Assembly (NCBI GenBank): GCA_023396065.1
Contig: JAEWXF010000009.1
Span: forward strand, 62,001-126,000
Source of the DNA: Methanobacteriota archaeon
Lineage (GTDB): Archaea; Halobacteriota; Methanomicrobia; Methanomicrobiales; Methanocorpusculaceae
Length of the DNA: 64,000 nucleotides
Reading direction: 5' to 3'
This document shows, one piece after another, positions 43,872-53,069 of the stretch. The notes beneath the pieces were generated by a model, which worked only from the letters and a program-made list of their open reading frames with translations, was not told the origin of the DNA and did no database searches. Both the position numbers and the translations under genes were made by a program. Numbering within the stretch: the first letter of the stretch is position 1; each line of letters opens with the position of its first letter.

Positions 43872-45476
43872 TTATGCAGAGTCCGTGGGATTAACCCTGC
43901 GGACCATCAGTTTTACATCGCCGGTACCCAGCAGAATCGGCTGACCGACAATGACGTTCTCAGTAACCCCGGACAGCTCATCGAACTCATGCGCCACTGC
44001 GGCGTCAAGCAGATGGTTCACCGTAACTTCGAAGGATGCACGGGAGAGAACCGACTCTTTCTCACCTGCGATTCCATGGCGACCAATCTGTTTGACCTCG
44101 CCGTCCATACACATGATATCTGCAACCAGCATAATGTGGCGGAGATCAACCGAGATACCCTGTTCCTTCAGTGTCGAGAATGCTTCGTAAATAATGGCAG
44201 ACCGTGCAGCTTCAATACCCAGCGTATTGGCAATCTCCGCGATATTGTTGGTACGGGTACGGGTACAGTCCACTCCATCGATCTCAAAGACATCCTTCAG
44301 ATTCGATCCTTCTGTATGCAGAATATACTCCTCATTCTCTTTTCTGACCACCACACGGCGGATATCATCAATACCCTGGACAATTACCTGACGAACATGT
44401 TCGGCCAGCTGGAACAGATTCTGATAGGACTCCTGGTTTTTCGGCAGGAACTTCAGCAGAGCATTCTTCTCGTCCACCTCAACTTCAAAGTCACGGTAGT
44501 GCCGCTTATCCTTAATCTTCTGCGGAGCACGTTCCAGAATCTCGGCAATCGAAATCTTCCGTTTCTTACAGACATCACAGTTGATCTGGACAAGCACACA
44601 CATATCTGCAATATCGGTCTCGATATCACCGAACTCATGCAGCGGGGCCGCTTCAATCTTCCAGGAAACCTCCCGGGCCTTATCACGATCCTCACGGTAT
44701 CCATTCTCCAGAAAAATGGTCATCGTCGGCGTGGACGGCTCCTTTCGGGCATCCATAATCTCGATAAGACGCGGCAGACCAAGGGTTACGTTAATCTCGG
44801 CCACACCCGCGTAGTGGAACGTACGCATCGTCATCTGAGTGCCCGGTTCACCAATGGAATGTGCAGCGTTGATACCCACAGCCTCGCAGGGCTGAACACG
44901 GGTACGCTCATACTCTTCATTGATACGCTTCACCATCTCCTCAAACTGCTCATCTGTTACATCATGGTTCTCGTCATGCTTGGAGGCCAGGATCTTCGTC
45001 AGTTCCGTCGTTGTCGAGACCGGCATATCCTCATCCACCAGCCGGTGAACACGGGTCTTTAACCGGTCAAGATCAACTGACTCCATCTCATCGGGGGTCT
45101 TTCCTTCCAGCCAGACACGGATCTGATCAAAGAGGGTTTTGGGGAGATTCCACGTATGCAGAGTCTTTGCGATCTCGCTTTCTTCAATCACTCCCTCATC
45201 GTCATCCGACTTTTTGGATTTCTTGGACTTTGGTTTCTCCTCAGTCTCTTCCTCCTCCGTCAGATCAACATCTTCCACTTCTTCAGGTTCTGCAGCGGAT
45301 TCGTCCTCCGGAACAGGGATTCCTGCCTCGTACTCGCCAATTATTGCATCTTCAAGGGAATCTCCGAAACGTTCCTCCTCTGCAATAACCGGATCCAGCG
45401 GAACATCCTCATCGATAAACTTCGGCTCCGCAAATGGGACGGTCTCTTCCTCTGCTTCTTTCTTTCTCGGGGCCAT
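43872..45476 (-). CDS. rpoA2: RNA polymerase subunit A'' with acidic N-terminal extension
   Basis: 534 residues where about 390-400 is usual. The first 100 residues are an acidic, Lys/Ser-tailed low-complexity extension (VEDVDLTEEEETEEKPKSKK), after which the normal A'' sequence begins. The trigger-loop-side signature reads AHSIGEPGTQMTMRTFHYAG, where most polymerases have Gln instead of the His. A'' completes the catalytic cleft with A'. AAGGAGG precedes the ATG, two bases after the rpoA1 stop. Confidence 0.95.
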   Translation of the reverse strand: MAPRKKEAEEETVPFAEPKFIDEDVPLDPVIAEEERFGDSLEDAIIGEYEAGIPVPEDESAAEPEEVEDVDLTEEEETEEKPKSKKSKKSDDDEGVIEESEIAKTLHTWNLPKTLFDQIRVWLEGKTPDEMESVDLDRLKTRVHRLVDEDMPVSTTTELTKILASKHDENHDVTDEQFEEMVKRINEEYERTRVQPCEAVGINAAHSIGEPGTQMTMRTFHYAGVAEINVTLGLPRLIEIMDARKEPSTPTMTIFLENGYREDRDKAREVSWKIEAAPLHEFGDIETDIADMCVLVQINCDVCKKRKISIAEILERAPQKIKDKRHYRDFEVEVDEKNALLKFLPKNQESYQNLFQLAEHVRQVIVQGIDDIRRVVVRKENEEYILHTEGSNLKDVFEIDGVDCTRTRTNNIAEIANTLGIEAARSAIIYEAFSTLKEQGISVDLRHIMLVADIMCMDGEVKQIGRHGIAGEKESVLSRASFEVTVNHLLDAAVAHEFDELSGVTENVIVGQPILLGTGDVKLMVRRVNPTDSA

Positions 45477-45477
45477 T

Positions 45478-48147
45478 TTACACCGCCTCCTTTAACACGG
45501 ACTCGGCAATACCTTTCACATCAACTGGCAGACCGGACGCAGACTTGGCCGGATCCGTACCATCCTCACCATACTTGAACTGAATGATCTTACCACCCGT
45601 ACTTCTGACCGTACCATCATACGCAACCTTCAGATCCTGCAGAGCATTGATCATACGGCGCTGGAGATAACCGGACTGGGACGTACGGACTGCAGTATCC
45701 ACAAGACCTTCACGACCTCCGATAGCATGGAAGAAGAATTCAGTCGGCGTTAATCCTGACTTATAGGAGTTGCGGACGAAACCGTGTGCATCCGAACCCT
45801 TATCACCGCGTTTAAAGTGCGGCAGAGTACGGTCCTCATATCCCCGGACGATACGCTCACCACGCACTGCCTGCTGACCGATACAACCGGCCATCTGTGC
45901 CATGTTCAGCATAGAACCACGGGCACCGGACACAGCCATCACCACTGCAGAGTTCTCGAAACCTAAGTGGCGGGATGCGATTTCTCCGGTACGGTCACGG
46001 GCCTTACCTAACTCCTTCATCACCTGCATTTCCAGAGTTTCCTCCTGCGTTCTGCCCGGCATCGGTTCAAGGTGTCCCTGTTCGTAAATACTGATACGCT
46101 GGGCAACATCCTCCTCTGCCTTGTCAAGCACATCACGGATCTGCTTATACTCCTCCTTTCCAAGATCGGTATCGTTGATACCGTACGAGAATCCGTTGAT
46201 CATAATTGCGCGAATTGCAAGGCGCGTCAGATCATCAATGTACTCCCGGGCACGCTTCATACCGTGCAGACGGATAATACGGTTCAGAATCGCACCATCC
46301 ATTGCTCCGACAGATTTCTTATCAATCGTTCCGGAGAGCAGCTGACCGTCAACGATTCTGACATAAGCGTCGTTTGGACAAACCGTGTCTTTCGTACACG
46401 GATCGCAGTTCCGGCAACAGGTTGCCTTGTAGAACATATTGACGTCTTTTGGGAGAATCATCGAGAATGCCTGTTTGTTACTCCAGTACGGAATGCCGTT
46501 CTCCACCTTTCCCGGTTCCGGGAGATGTTCCATATCGGTATATTTCAGGAGATAGAGGAACTGGGACTTGCTGTACCACTTCAGCTGATTGGTCAGCAGG
46601 AATATTCCGGAAATGTGGTCGTGCAGACCACCGATAATCGGACCGCCGAAACGCGGTGACAGAATGTTCTCCTGCACTGCGACCAGAAGCTCGGCTTCTG
46701 CCCGTGCCTCCTCAGTCTGAGGAACATGCAGGTTCATTTCATCACCATCAAAATCTGCGTTGTACGGAGGACAGACCGCCGGATTCAGGCGGAACGTTCT
46801 GCCGTTCATCACTTTGATGTGATGGGACATAATGGACATCCGGTGCAGCGACGGCTGACGGTTGAACAGCACAATATCGCCGTCACGCAGCTGGCGGTCA
46901 ATCTTCCATCCCGGTTCGATCATCTCGGCAACGGTATCACAGTTGCCGTCTGGACCTGCAATCAGGCGGATACGGCGGCCGTCGGGACGGTTCACATAGT
47001 TTGCACCGCAAGGGTCACGCAGTGTCGGTCTGTTCGGACCGATGCGGATCATGCTTCTGATATCTTCAATGTTCTTTTTGGTTACTCGGACCGGCACCGA
47101 CATCTCATTTGCGATGGCGAGCGGTACACCGACCTCACCGATAGACAGGTTCGGGTCCGGAGAGATAACCGTACGTGCGGAAAAGTTCACACGTTTCCCG
47201 GAAAGGGAACCACGGAACCGGCCGTCTTTTCCTTTCAGACGCTGGGACAGCGTCTTCAGGGGACGTCCGGACCGGTGGCGTGCCGGCGGACAACCGGCAA
47301 CCTCGTTGTCGAGGTACGTGGTTACATGGTACTGCAGAAGCTCCCACAGATCCTCAATGATCAGCTGCGGAGCGCCTGCGTCCTGATTTTCCTTAAACCG
47401 CTGATTGATTCTGATGATATCAACCAGCTTATGGGTCAGATCATCCTCGGACCTCTGACCGTTTTCCAGAATAATCGACGGACGGACGGTTACGGGCGGC
47501 ACCGGCAGAACAGTGAGAATCGTCCACTCGGGCCGTGCCACGGTCGGGTCGATACCAAGCAGACGGAGATCGTCGTCGGTAATCTTCTCAAGCCGTTCAC
47601 GGATATCTGCAGACGTCAGCTTATGCTCGGTCTTGCGGACCTTGCCGTCCTCACCGGTCTCGGTAACCACTTCTACAAAGCTCGTCGGCTTTTCGAAGTT
47701 GATCTTGAACTGCTGATCACCGCAGTACGGGCAGACACGTTCCTTTTTGATATCCTTCTCGCCGATTGTCTCTGCAGAGTAGGGATCATCTTCCAGAGCA
47801 CTGAACCGCTCAATCTCTTCTTTATCGAGGAGAAGGCGGCCGCACTCCCGGCAGGTAACACGCAGCAGTTTTCTGATGAGTCTCGTGTATCCAACGTGAA
47901 TCACCGGCTTTGCGAGATCAATGTGGCCGAAGTGGCCGGGGCAGTCACCCTGTTTCTGCCCGCAGGTTTTACAGCGAAGACCCGGATCAATCACCCCAAG
48001 GCTCGGATCCATCAGACCTTTCGGGTACGGGAAACCGTCATCATCATAGGTGTCCGGCCAGATGACCTTACAGACACTCATGTCACGGATCGCTTTTGGT
48101 GAGAGCAGACCGAACTCAATCTTTCCGATTCTCTTTGGGCTGGTCAT
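45478..48147 (-). CDS. rpoA1: RNA polymerase subunit A'
   Basis: 889 residues. The catalytic magnesium loop NADFDGDEMN lies at about residue 460. A zinc finger (CKTCGQKQGDCPGHFGH) stands near the N-terminus and another (CRNCDPC) is central. The start ATG 48147 follows the rpoB1 stop by one base; the in-frame extension to 48165 lies inside rpoB1. It is the main catalytic subunit of the archaeal RNA polymerase, and every expected motif is present. Confidence 0.97.
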   Translation of the reverse strand: MTSPKRIGKIEFGLLSPKAIRDMSVCKVIWPDTYDDDGFPYPKGLMDPSLGVIDPGLRCKTCGQKQGDCPGHFGHIDLAKPVIHVGYTRLIRKLLRVTCRECGRLLLDKEEIERFSALEDDPYSAETIGEKDIKKERVCPYCGDQQFKINFEKPTSFVEVVTETGEDGKVRKTEHKLTSADIRERLEKITDDDLRLLGIDPTVARPEWTILTVLPVPPVTVRPSIILENGQRSEDDLTHKLVDIIRINQRFKENQDAGAPQLIIEDLWELLQYHVTTYLDNEVAGCPPARHRSGRPLKTLSQRLKGKDGRFRGSLSGKRVNFSARTVISPDPNLSIGEVGVPLAIANEMSVPVRVTKKNIEDIRSMIRIGPNRPTLRDPCGANYVNRPDGRRIRLIAGPDGNCDTVAEMIEPGWKIDRQLRDGDIVLFNRQPSLHRMSIMSHHIKVMNGRTFRLNPAVCPPYNADFDGDEMNLHVPQTEEARAEAELLVAVQENILSPRFGGPIIGGLHDHISGIFLLTNQLKWYSKSQFLYLLKYTDMEHLPEPGKVENGIPYWSNKQAFSMILPKDVNMFYKATCCRNCDPCTKDTVCPNDAYVRIVDGQLLSGTIDKKSVGAMDGAILNRIIRLHGMKRAREYIDDLTRLAIRAIMINGFSYGINDTDLGKEEYKQIRDVLDKAEEDVAQRISIYEQGHLEPMPGRTQEETLEMQVMKELGKARDRTGEIASRHLGFENSAVVMAVSGARGSMLNMAQMAGCIGQQAVRGERIVRGYEDRTLPHFKRGDKGSDAHGFVRNSYKSGLTPTEFFFHAIGGREGLVDTAVRTSQSGYLQRRMINALQDLKVAYDGTVRSTGGKIIQFKYGEDGTDPAKSASGLPVDVKGIAESVLKEAV

Positions 48148-48148
48148 G

Positions 48149-50062
48149 TTACACCATATCCTCAAGTTTCAGTCTGGGAGCAATACCCATACTCTTCATT
48201 TCATCCAGCAGGAGCTTGAACGCATAACTCATTTCGACTTCGTAAATATCGGTCTCGGCCCCGCAGGCAAGGCAGCGTGTAGTCTTCTGCTTTGCATCAT
48301 ACATGGCAACCATACCGCAGCGGGCGCAGACATACTGTTTCACCGCATCAGATTCATCCAGGAGACGTTCTTTGAGTGCCATTGCAGCACCGTGACCGAT
48401 CATCACATCACGTTCCATTTCTCCGAACCTGAGACCTCCTTCACGGGCACGTCCTTCGGTCGGCTGACGGGTCAGAACCTGAACCGGACCGCGGGACCGT
48501 GCATGCATCTTTGTGGATACCATGTGGTACAGTTTCTGGTAGTAGATGACACCAACATAGATATCAGCCTGGAACCGGCGGCCGGTGATACCGTCATACA
48601 TAACTTCTCTGCCGGTGTGGGCAAATCCTGCCTCGGCAAGCTCATGACGGAGAATCTGCTCACGGGTAAGTGTACTGTCTGCAACATCCTTTCCGATCTC
48701 CTTATCGGCAAGCAGACGTTTCTGTGCGAACGGGCTGTCGAAGATCTGCCGAACCGGCTTTTTCCGGAACGAAGTTGCGTTCACCCGGGTCCCCATCAGA
48801 GAACCTGCTTTTCCTCCGATCATCTCCAGCATATGACCGATGGTCATACGCGACGGAACTGCATGCGGGTTGATAACAAGATCCGGGGCAATACCTGCCT
48901 CGGTGAAGGGCATGTTTTCCTGCGGCGTAATCAGACCGCAGACACCCTTCTGACCGTGACGGGATGCGAACTTATCTCCGATCTCCGGTACTCTGAGGTC
49001 ACGCGTGCGGACCTTTACCAGACGGGACGAGTTTTCGGACTCAGTAATAATGACGGTATCTACAATACCTGCTTCATTACTGCGCATCGTAATGGACGTG
49101 TCCCGGCGCTTTTCCACAGAGATCAGTTCTCCGGTCGGTTCCTCAAGGAAACGCGGCGGGGATGTTTTTCCGATCAGTACATCCTTTTCGTGGACGGTGG
49201 TCTCCGGATTAATGATTCCGTCGGAATCAAGATTTGCGTAGGAACCTACGCCATGGGAGCCCTGCACATCGTCATCGGGGACCTCGATTCTGTCAACCTG
49301 TCCTCCGGGATACCGGCGTTCCTCACCCTCATACGTTCTGAAGAAGTGGGACCGGCCAAGACCGCGTTCAACCGAGGCCTTGTTGAAGATGAGTGCATCT
49401 TCAATGTTGTATCCTTCATACGAGATGATAGCCACACAGAAGTTCTGGCCCTGCGGACGGGTGTCGGAACCGATCAGCTCGGCTGCCTGCGTGTGGACCA
49501 TCGGTACCTGGGCATAGTGGAGCATATGACCACGGGTATCGGGTCGCAGCTTCATGTTTGCCTGGGCAAAACCCAGTGCCTGCTTAATCATACCTGCACC
49601 CATCGTAACACGCGGGGATGCGTTGTGCTCCGGGAACGGAACGTGTGCTGCTCCGATTCCGAGGATCAGTGACGGATCAATCTCAAGATGCGTGTGTTCG
49701 GGGGTTAAGTCATCCTCGTACACCGCAATGTAGAGGTCGTCCTCCTCCTCTGCATCGATGAACTCAATCTTACCCTGCGAGACAAGCGTCATGAATTCAT
49801 ACTCGCCGGATCGTACCTTCTCAATATCTTCAGGGGTTACTGCGGGAATCCCGTTCTCCACTACAATCAGCGGGCGACGAGCTCGTCCGCGGTCGGTGTT
49901 GATGACGATCTCGTTACTGTAGTCTTTGTAGGAGATGTTTACTTCAGTCGGAATCTGACCGTTCCGGCGCATCTGACGGAAATTTTTGGTGAAATCAACT
50001 GCATCGTCAACTTTGCCGAAGAGCGCTCCGTCGACAAACACCCGTGCCATTTTCTTTTCCAT
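48149..50062 (-). CDS. rpoB1: RNA polymerase subunit B'
   Basis: 637 residues, the C-terminal half of the second largest subunit in organisms with split B. It carries the hybrid-binding region (GDKFASRHGQKGVCG), LIGSDTRPQGQNFCV, and the C-terminal zinc site (CARCGMVAMYDAKQKTTRCL). The ATG is immediately behind the rpoB2 stop (TAAATG) with GGAGTGAG before it. Split B is shared by most methanogens. Confidence 0.97.
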   Translation of the reverse strand: MEKKMARVFVDGALFGKVDDAVDFTKNFRQMRRNGQIPTEVNISYKDYSNEIVINTDRGRARRPLIVVENGIPAVTPEDIEKVRSGEYEFMTLVSQGKIEFIDAEEEDDLYIAVYEDDLTPEHTHLEIDPSLILGIGAAHVPFPEHNASPRVTMGAGMIKQALGFAQANMKLRPDTRGHMLHYAQVPMVHTQAAELIGSDTRPQGQNFCVAIISYEGYNIEDALIFNKASVERGLGRSHFFRTYEGEERRYPGGQVDRIEVPDDDVQGSHGVGSYANLDSDGIINPETTVHEKDVLIGKTSPPRFLEEPTGELISVEKRRDTSITMRSNEAGIVDTVIITESENSSRLVKVRTRDLRVPEIGDKFASRHGQKGVCGLITPQENMPFTEAGIAPDLVINPHAVPSRMTIGHMLEMIGGKAGSLMGTRVNATSFRKKPVRQIFDSPFAQKRLLADKEIGKDVADSTLTREQILRHELAEAGFAHTGREVMYDGITGRRFQADIYVGVIYYQKLYHMVSTKMHARSRGPVQVLTRQPTEGRAREGGLRFGEMERDVMIGHGAAMALKERLLDESDAVKQYVCARCGMVAMYDAKQKTTRCLACGAETDIYEVEMSYAFKLLLDEMKSMGIAPRLKLEDMV

Positions 50063-51616
50063 TTACTCACTCCGGATTGGTTCGATATCCATGCTGCGGA
50101 TGATATTCAGCATCTCTTCTTCATCTTCAATTCCCTTGCTGATCTCAACCAGCTGGGCGAAGTTTTTCACCAGACCACAGTTCGGTCCTTCCGGAGTTTC
50201 CGACGGACAGATTCTGCCCCACTGTGTCGGGTGCAGATCACGGGCCTCGAAGTGGGGCTGGGATCTGGACAGAGGCGAGATTACCCGGCGCAGGTGAGAG
50301 ATGACGGACATGTGGTCAACACGGTCCATAAGCTGCGAAACACCGGTTCTGCCGCCGACCCAGTTTCCGGTTGCAAGCGGATGAATTAACCGCTCGGTCA
50401 GGACGTCTGCACGGACAACGGTGCCGATGGCAAGTTCTCTGTGGCGCATACTGGCGCGTTCCAGCTGATACTTGACATCACGGGTCAGTCTGTTTAAGGA
50501 GATCCGGAACAGATCCTCCATTAAGTCGCCCGCAAGTTTCAGGCGTTTGTTGGAGTAGTGATCCTTATCATCGATTCTCCTCTTATTTAAGGCGAGATCG
50601 AAACAGGCCTCTGCCATGCGCCCGAGGAACTCGGCCTTGGCAACGCGGACGTTCTTTGCGTAGTCCTCATAGCCTTCGTCTCCGGGTTTTAAATGCGACG
50701 GAATGAGGTAGTTTAAGTGCGGCAGCAGGTAGCTGTCAAGTACGAACTCAGCACGTTTTCTCTGGTAGTCTTTGGTCTGGTTCGGCGCGAGCTTTTTCCC
50801 GACATACATGATTCCTTCCTCAGAGGTCGCGCATTCCGACTCTTCAAGGTTCTGCATCATGTAGGTTAAGACATCTTCCGAGAGGGAAACCGCAGAAACG
50901 ATTTCTTCATCAGTCTCAAGGCCGAGCGCGCGCATCAGGTCTGCGAAGCGGAGATGTCCGGCCACCGACGGGAAACTGACGTCAAGGAGATTCTTTTTAT
51001 TTTTCTCAACGACCACCAGGGCGCGGTATCCCCGGAACTGTGAGAACACTTTGGATACATGAATCTGCTCATTGTACCGCTCGGTGTACTCGGTCATGAT
51101 CTTGTTGGATGCAAGATCTTCCAGTGTCATTAACACCCGCTCGGTTCCGTTGACGATAAAATATCCTCCGGGATCACTTGGATCCTCTCCCTGTTCGGTC
51201 CGCTCGCCCACGGACAGACCGCAGAGGTTACAGACTTTTGAACCGATCATTACCGGCAGCTGACCGATAGTGGTCTCCTGCGGTTCAAATTTCTTATCGC
51301 CCTGATGAAGCGTCATGGTGAGGATCATCGGGGCCGCGTAGGTCAGGTTTCTCAGCCGCGCTTCGGTTGGGTATAATTTGCTCTGGGATCCGTCTGCTTC
51401 GCGGACGATCGGTTTTTCTACCCGGATATCTCCGAGTTCCACCCATACGGGTTCCTGATTTTTACCCCGGTTGACGATCTCCGTTTCAACGATGCGCTGT
51501 TCATTGACAACTTTCTGCAGGTTATATTCCACAAAGTTGTTATATGAGTCAAGCTGGTGGCGGGCCACATGTTCCTGGGAAAAATACGCTCCGGAAAGTA
51601 CACTTCTGTCTATCAA
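50063..51616 (-). CDS. rpoB2: RNA polymerase subunit B''
   Basis: 517 residues, the N-terminal half of split B. It contains GYFIVNGTERVLMTLEDLAS, FPSVAGHLRFADLMRALGL and HPTQWGRICPSETPEGPNCG, all standard. The start is TTG (51616), as the next ATG lies far inside; GAGTGGATAG precedes it. It follows rpoH by 16 bp. Confidence 0.95.
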   Translation of the reverse strand: MIDRSVLSGAYFSQEHVARHQLDSYNNFVEYNLQKVVNEQRIVETEIVNRGKNQEPVWVELGDIRVEKPIVREADGSQSKLYPTEARLRNLTYAAPMILTMTLHQGDKKFEPQETTIGQLPVMIGSKVCNLCGLSVGERTEQGEDPSDPGGYFIVNGTERVLMTLEDLASNKIMTEYTERYNEQIHVSKVFSQFRGYRALVVVEKNKKNLLDVSFPSVAGHLRFADLMRALGLETDEEIVSAVSLSEDVLTYMMQNLEESECATSEEGIMYVGKKLAPNQTKDYQRKRAEFVLDSYLLPHLNYLIPSHLKPGDEGYEDYAKNVRVAKAEFLGRMAEACFDLALNKRRIDDKDHYSNKRLKLAGDLMEDLFRISLNRLTRDVKYQLERASMRHRELAIGTVVRADVLTERLIHPLATGNWVGGRTGVSQLMDRVDHMSVISHLRRVISPLSRSQPHFEARDLHPTQWGRICPSETPEGPNCGLVKNFAQLVEISKGIEDEEEMLNIIRSMDIEPIRSE

Positions 51617-51632
51617 GATCTATCCACTCTGG

Positions 51633-51881
51633 TTATTTCTTTGGCCGTCTTACCACGAGACGGTAGGATGTTGCTTCTCCTGCAGTCTGGCTTTTCCGCG
51701 TGATGCGAAGTACCATTCCGGGCTTTGCGCCGCAGGCTTTGACCGCCGGGTCATCATGATACATCTTGGGAAGGTGCTCTTCGGTTATGTCATAGTCGGC
51801 AAGAAGTTTTGCTACTTCTTCCGGGGGCATGATCTGGTGATCTGGCACCATTTCATGGAGTAATACGTTCAGTCGTGTCAT
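51633..51881 (-). CDS. rpoH: RNA polymerase subunit H (RPB5-like)
   Basis: 82 residues, the archaeal form of only the RPB5 C-terminal assembly domain (NVLLHEMVPDHQIMPPEEVA, then DPAVKACGAKPGMVLRITRK and YRLVVRRPKK). TAGGAGCTC precedes the ATG. It leads the polymerase operon; a TATA-like CTTTTATGTG lies about 70 bases upstream, giving a leader of around 40 bases. Confidence 0.95.
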   Translation of the reverse strand: MTRLNVLLHEMVPDHQIMPPEEVAKLLADYDITEEHLPKMYHDDPAVKACGAKPGMVLRITRKSQTAGEATSYRLVVRRPKK

Positions 51882-52089
51882 AGAGCTCCTAATATCAGAT
51901 CCATTGAGGATACGAGTGTCTTTGCTGTGTTCAGAGGTCTCACCACATAAAAGTCTCAGAGTTGTTTTGACGCTTGTTCATCCGCCATTATGCGGGTTTT
52001 TGTCCAACGGACGCGTCGTTGCACGCTGCCGGGATAAATAGAGTCTGCCTGAATTGTCATGACGCTAAAAATCCATGGCGACGCGTGAG
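51882..52089. promoter_or_regulatory. Promoter region of the RNA polymerase operon
   Basis: A TATA box candidate reads CTTTTATG on the minus strand (plus positions 51945-51953), with transcription expected to begin near 51925. The stretch beyond it (51960-52089) has no gene; it only leads to the tRNA-Lys 3' end. Confidence 0.45.
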
Positions 52090-52163
52090 CGGGCCAGGAG
52101 GGAGTTGAACCCCCGACCTGCGGATTAAAAGTCCGACGATCTGCCTGACTGATCTACTGGCCC
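52090..52163 (-). tRNA. tRNA-Lys (TTT)
   Basis: On the minus strand acceptor GGGCCAG pairs with CTGGCCC and the discriminator is G. The anticodon loop CTTTTAA gives anticodon TTT. The T arm is GGGGGTTCAACTCCCTC. One mismatch sits at the base of the anticodon stem (T27-C43). CCA is not encoded. Confidence 0.93.
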
Positions 52164-52421
52164 ATGTGTCCTCTGGAGTGATTGTGTGAACGGCATTGTT
52201 CACGGTGTTCTCTCCGTGCTGTGCACGCAGAAGATAGCATCATTATAATGATGCGAAAACATATAAAGGTATCGACATCTGCCTTTGTCAATGCCGCGTT
52301 TCGGTTTCTGCAGGAATGCAGCCGTTTCAGAACGCTTTTACTACATTAGCAGTAGGCAAATAATAATGTGACGAAATGTGATATGTATTAGTGAGAGTTC
52401 CTCTCGTGTTTGGGATATGAT
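52164..52421. other. Intergenic region before psiE with a palindrome
   Basis: A perfect 18-bp palindrome GCATCATTATAATGATGC lies at 52237-52254. TTATAATG inside it and ACATATAAAG at 52259 are possible TATA boxes facing tRNA-Lys, which would give the tRNA a long leader. No gene is recognised in the rest. Confidence 0.45.
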
Positions 52422-52886
52422 ATGACTGAAAATTCTGAGCCGTTTCCCCGCCTCCGTCAGCTGCTTGCGAAAGGCTGCGGTGCGGTTACCATCTGTATCT
52501 ACGTGTTGATCGCAGCGCTTCTGGTGATTGCAGCATTGATGGGCGTTTCCGAGACGATTGCCCTGGTGATTGCAGCACTGGAAAACCCCTCGCAGCATGC
52601 ACTTGCGAATGTTTTGCAGGCGATTCTTCTGATCATTGTGATCGCAACACTGGTTGATATGGTGGCGTCGTATGTCCGTGCAGGGCGCGTGCTGGTCCGT
52701 CCGATACTCATTGCGGGTATTACGACGATGGTCCGCCGGCTGCTGGTAAGTGATCTGACGTTTATTGATATCATCGGTACAACGATTGTGATTCTCGGTC
52801 TGACGGTTGCAATGGTCTACGTTGGTCGGGACGAAATGGAGATGCTTGAACATATCCGTGATATGGAGCGGGAGAATACTCCCTGA
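52422..52886 (+). CDS. PsiE-like membrane protein
   Basis: 154 residues from ATG 52422. Four hydrophobic segments are visible (GAVTICIYVLIAALLVIAAL, ALANVLQAILLIIVIATLVD, PILIAGITTMVRRLLV, IIGTTIVILGLTVAMVYVG), the layout of PsiE (phosphate-starvation-inducible E). The link to phosphate starvation is known only for bacterial members. It is followed by tRNA-Pro and appears to be a single gene. Confidence 0.7.
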   Translation: MTENSEPFPRLRQLLAKGCGAVTICIYVLIAALLVIAALMGVSETIALVIAALENPSQHALANVLQAILLIIVIATLVDMVASYVRAGRVLVRPILIAGITTMVRRLLVSDLTFIDIIGTTIVILGLTVAMVYVGRDEMEMLEHIRDMERENTP

Positions 52887-52953
52887 TCCGGATATTTTTC
52901 CGGGTGGAGTCGACAGATAGTTAAAGGAGATACATCCAATATGTTTACCACAC

Positions 52954-53026
52954 GGGGCCGTAGGGTAGCCTGGAATCCTAGGAGACTGGGGGTCTTCTGA
53001 CTCGCGTTCAAATCGCGGCGGCCCCA
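52954..53026 (+). tRNA. tRNA-Pro (GGG)
   Basis: Acceptor GGGGCCG pairs with CGGCCCC, the discriminator is A, and anticodon stem GGAGA/TCTTC surrounds the loop CTGGGGG, giving anticodon GGG. The T arm TCGCGTTCAAATCGCGG is intact. No CCA is encoded. Confidence 0.94.
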
Positions 53027-53069
53027 CTATTTTCATGATTTTCGTTCGTTGTCAGGAGTTGTCTGAAGT

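Noticed and set aside
43845..45062. Plus-strand frame of 405 codons opposite rpoA2
   Set aside because: Antisense to the A'' subunit; no recognisable domain.
46726..48102. Long plus-strand frame of 458 codons opposite rpoA1
   Set aside because: It lies fully antisense to a complete polymerase gene and its His/Arg/Asn-rich translation has no family features.
48050..49672. Plus-strand frame of 540 codons opposite rpoB1
   Set aside because: Antisense shadow of an intact conserved gene, explained by the codon bias on the coding strand.
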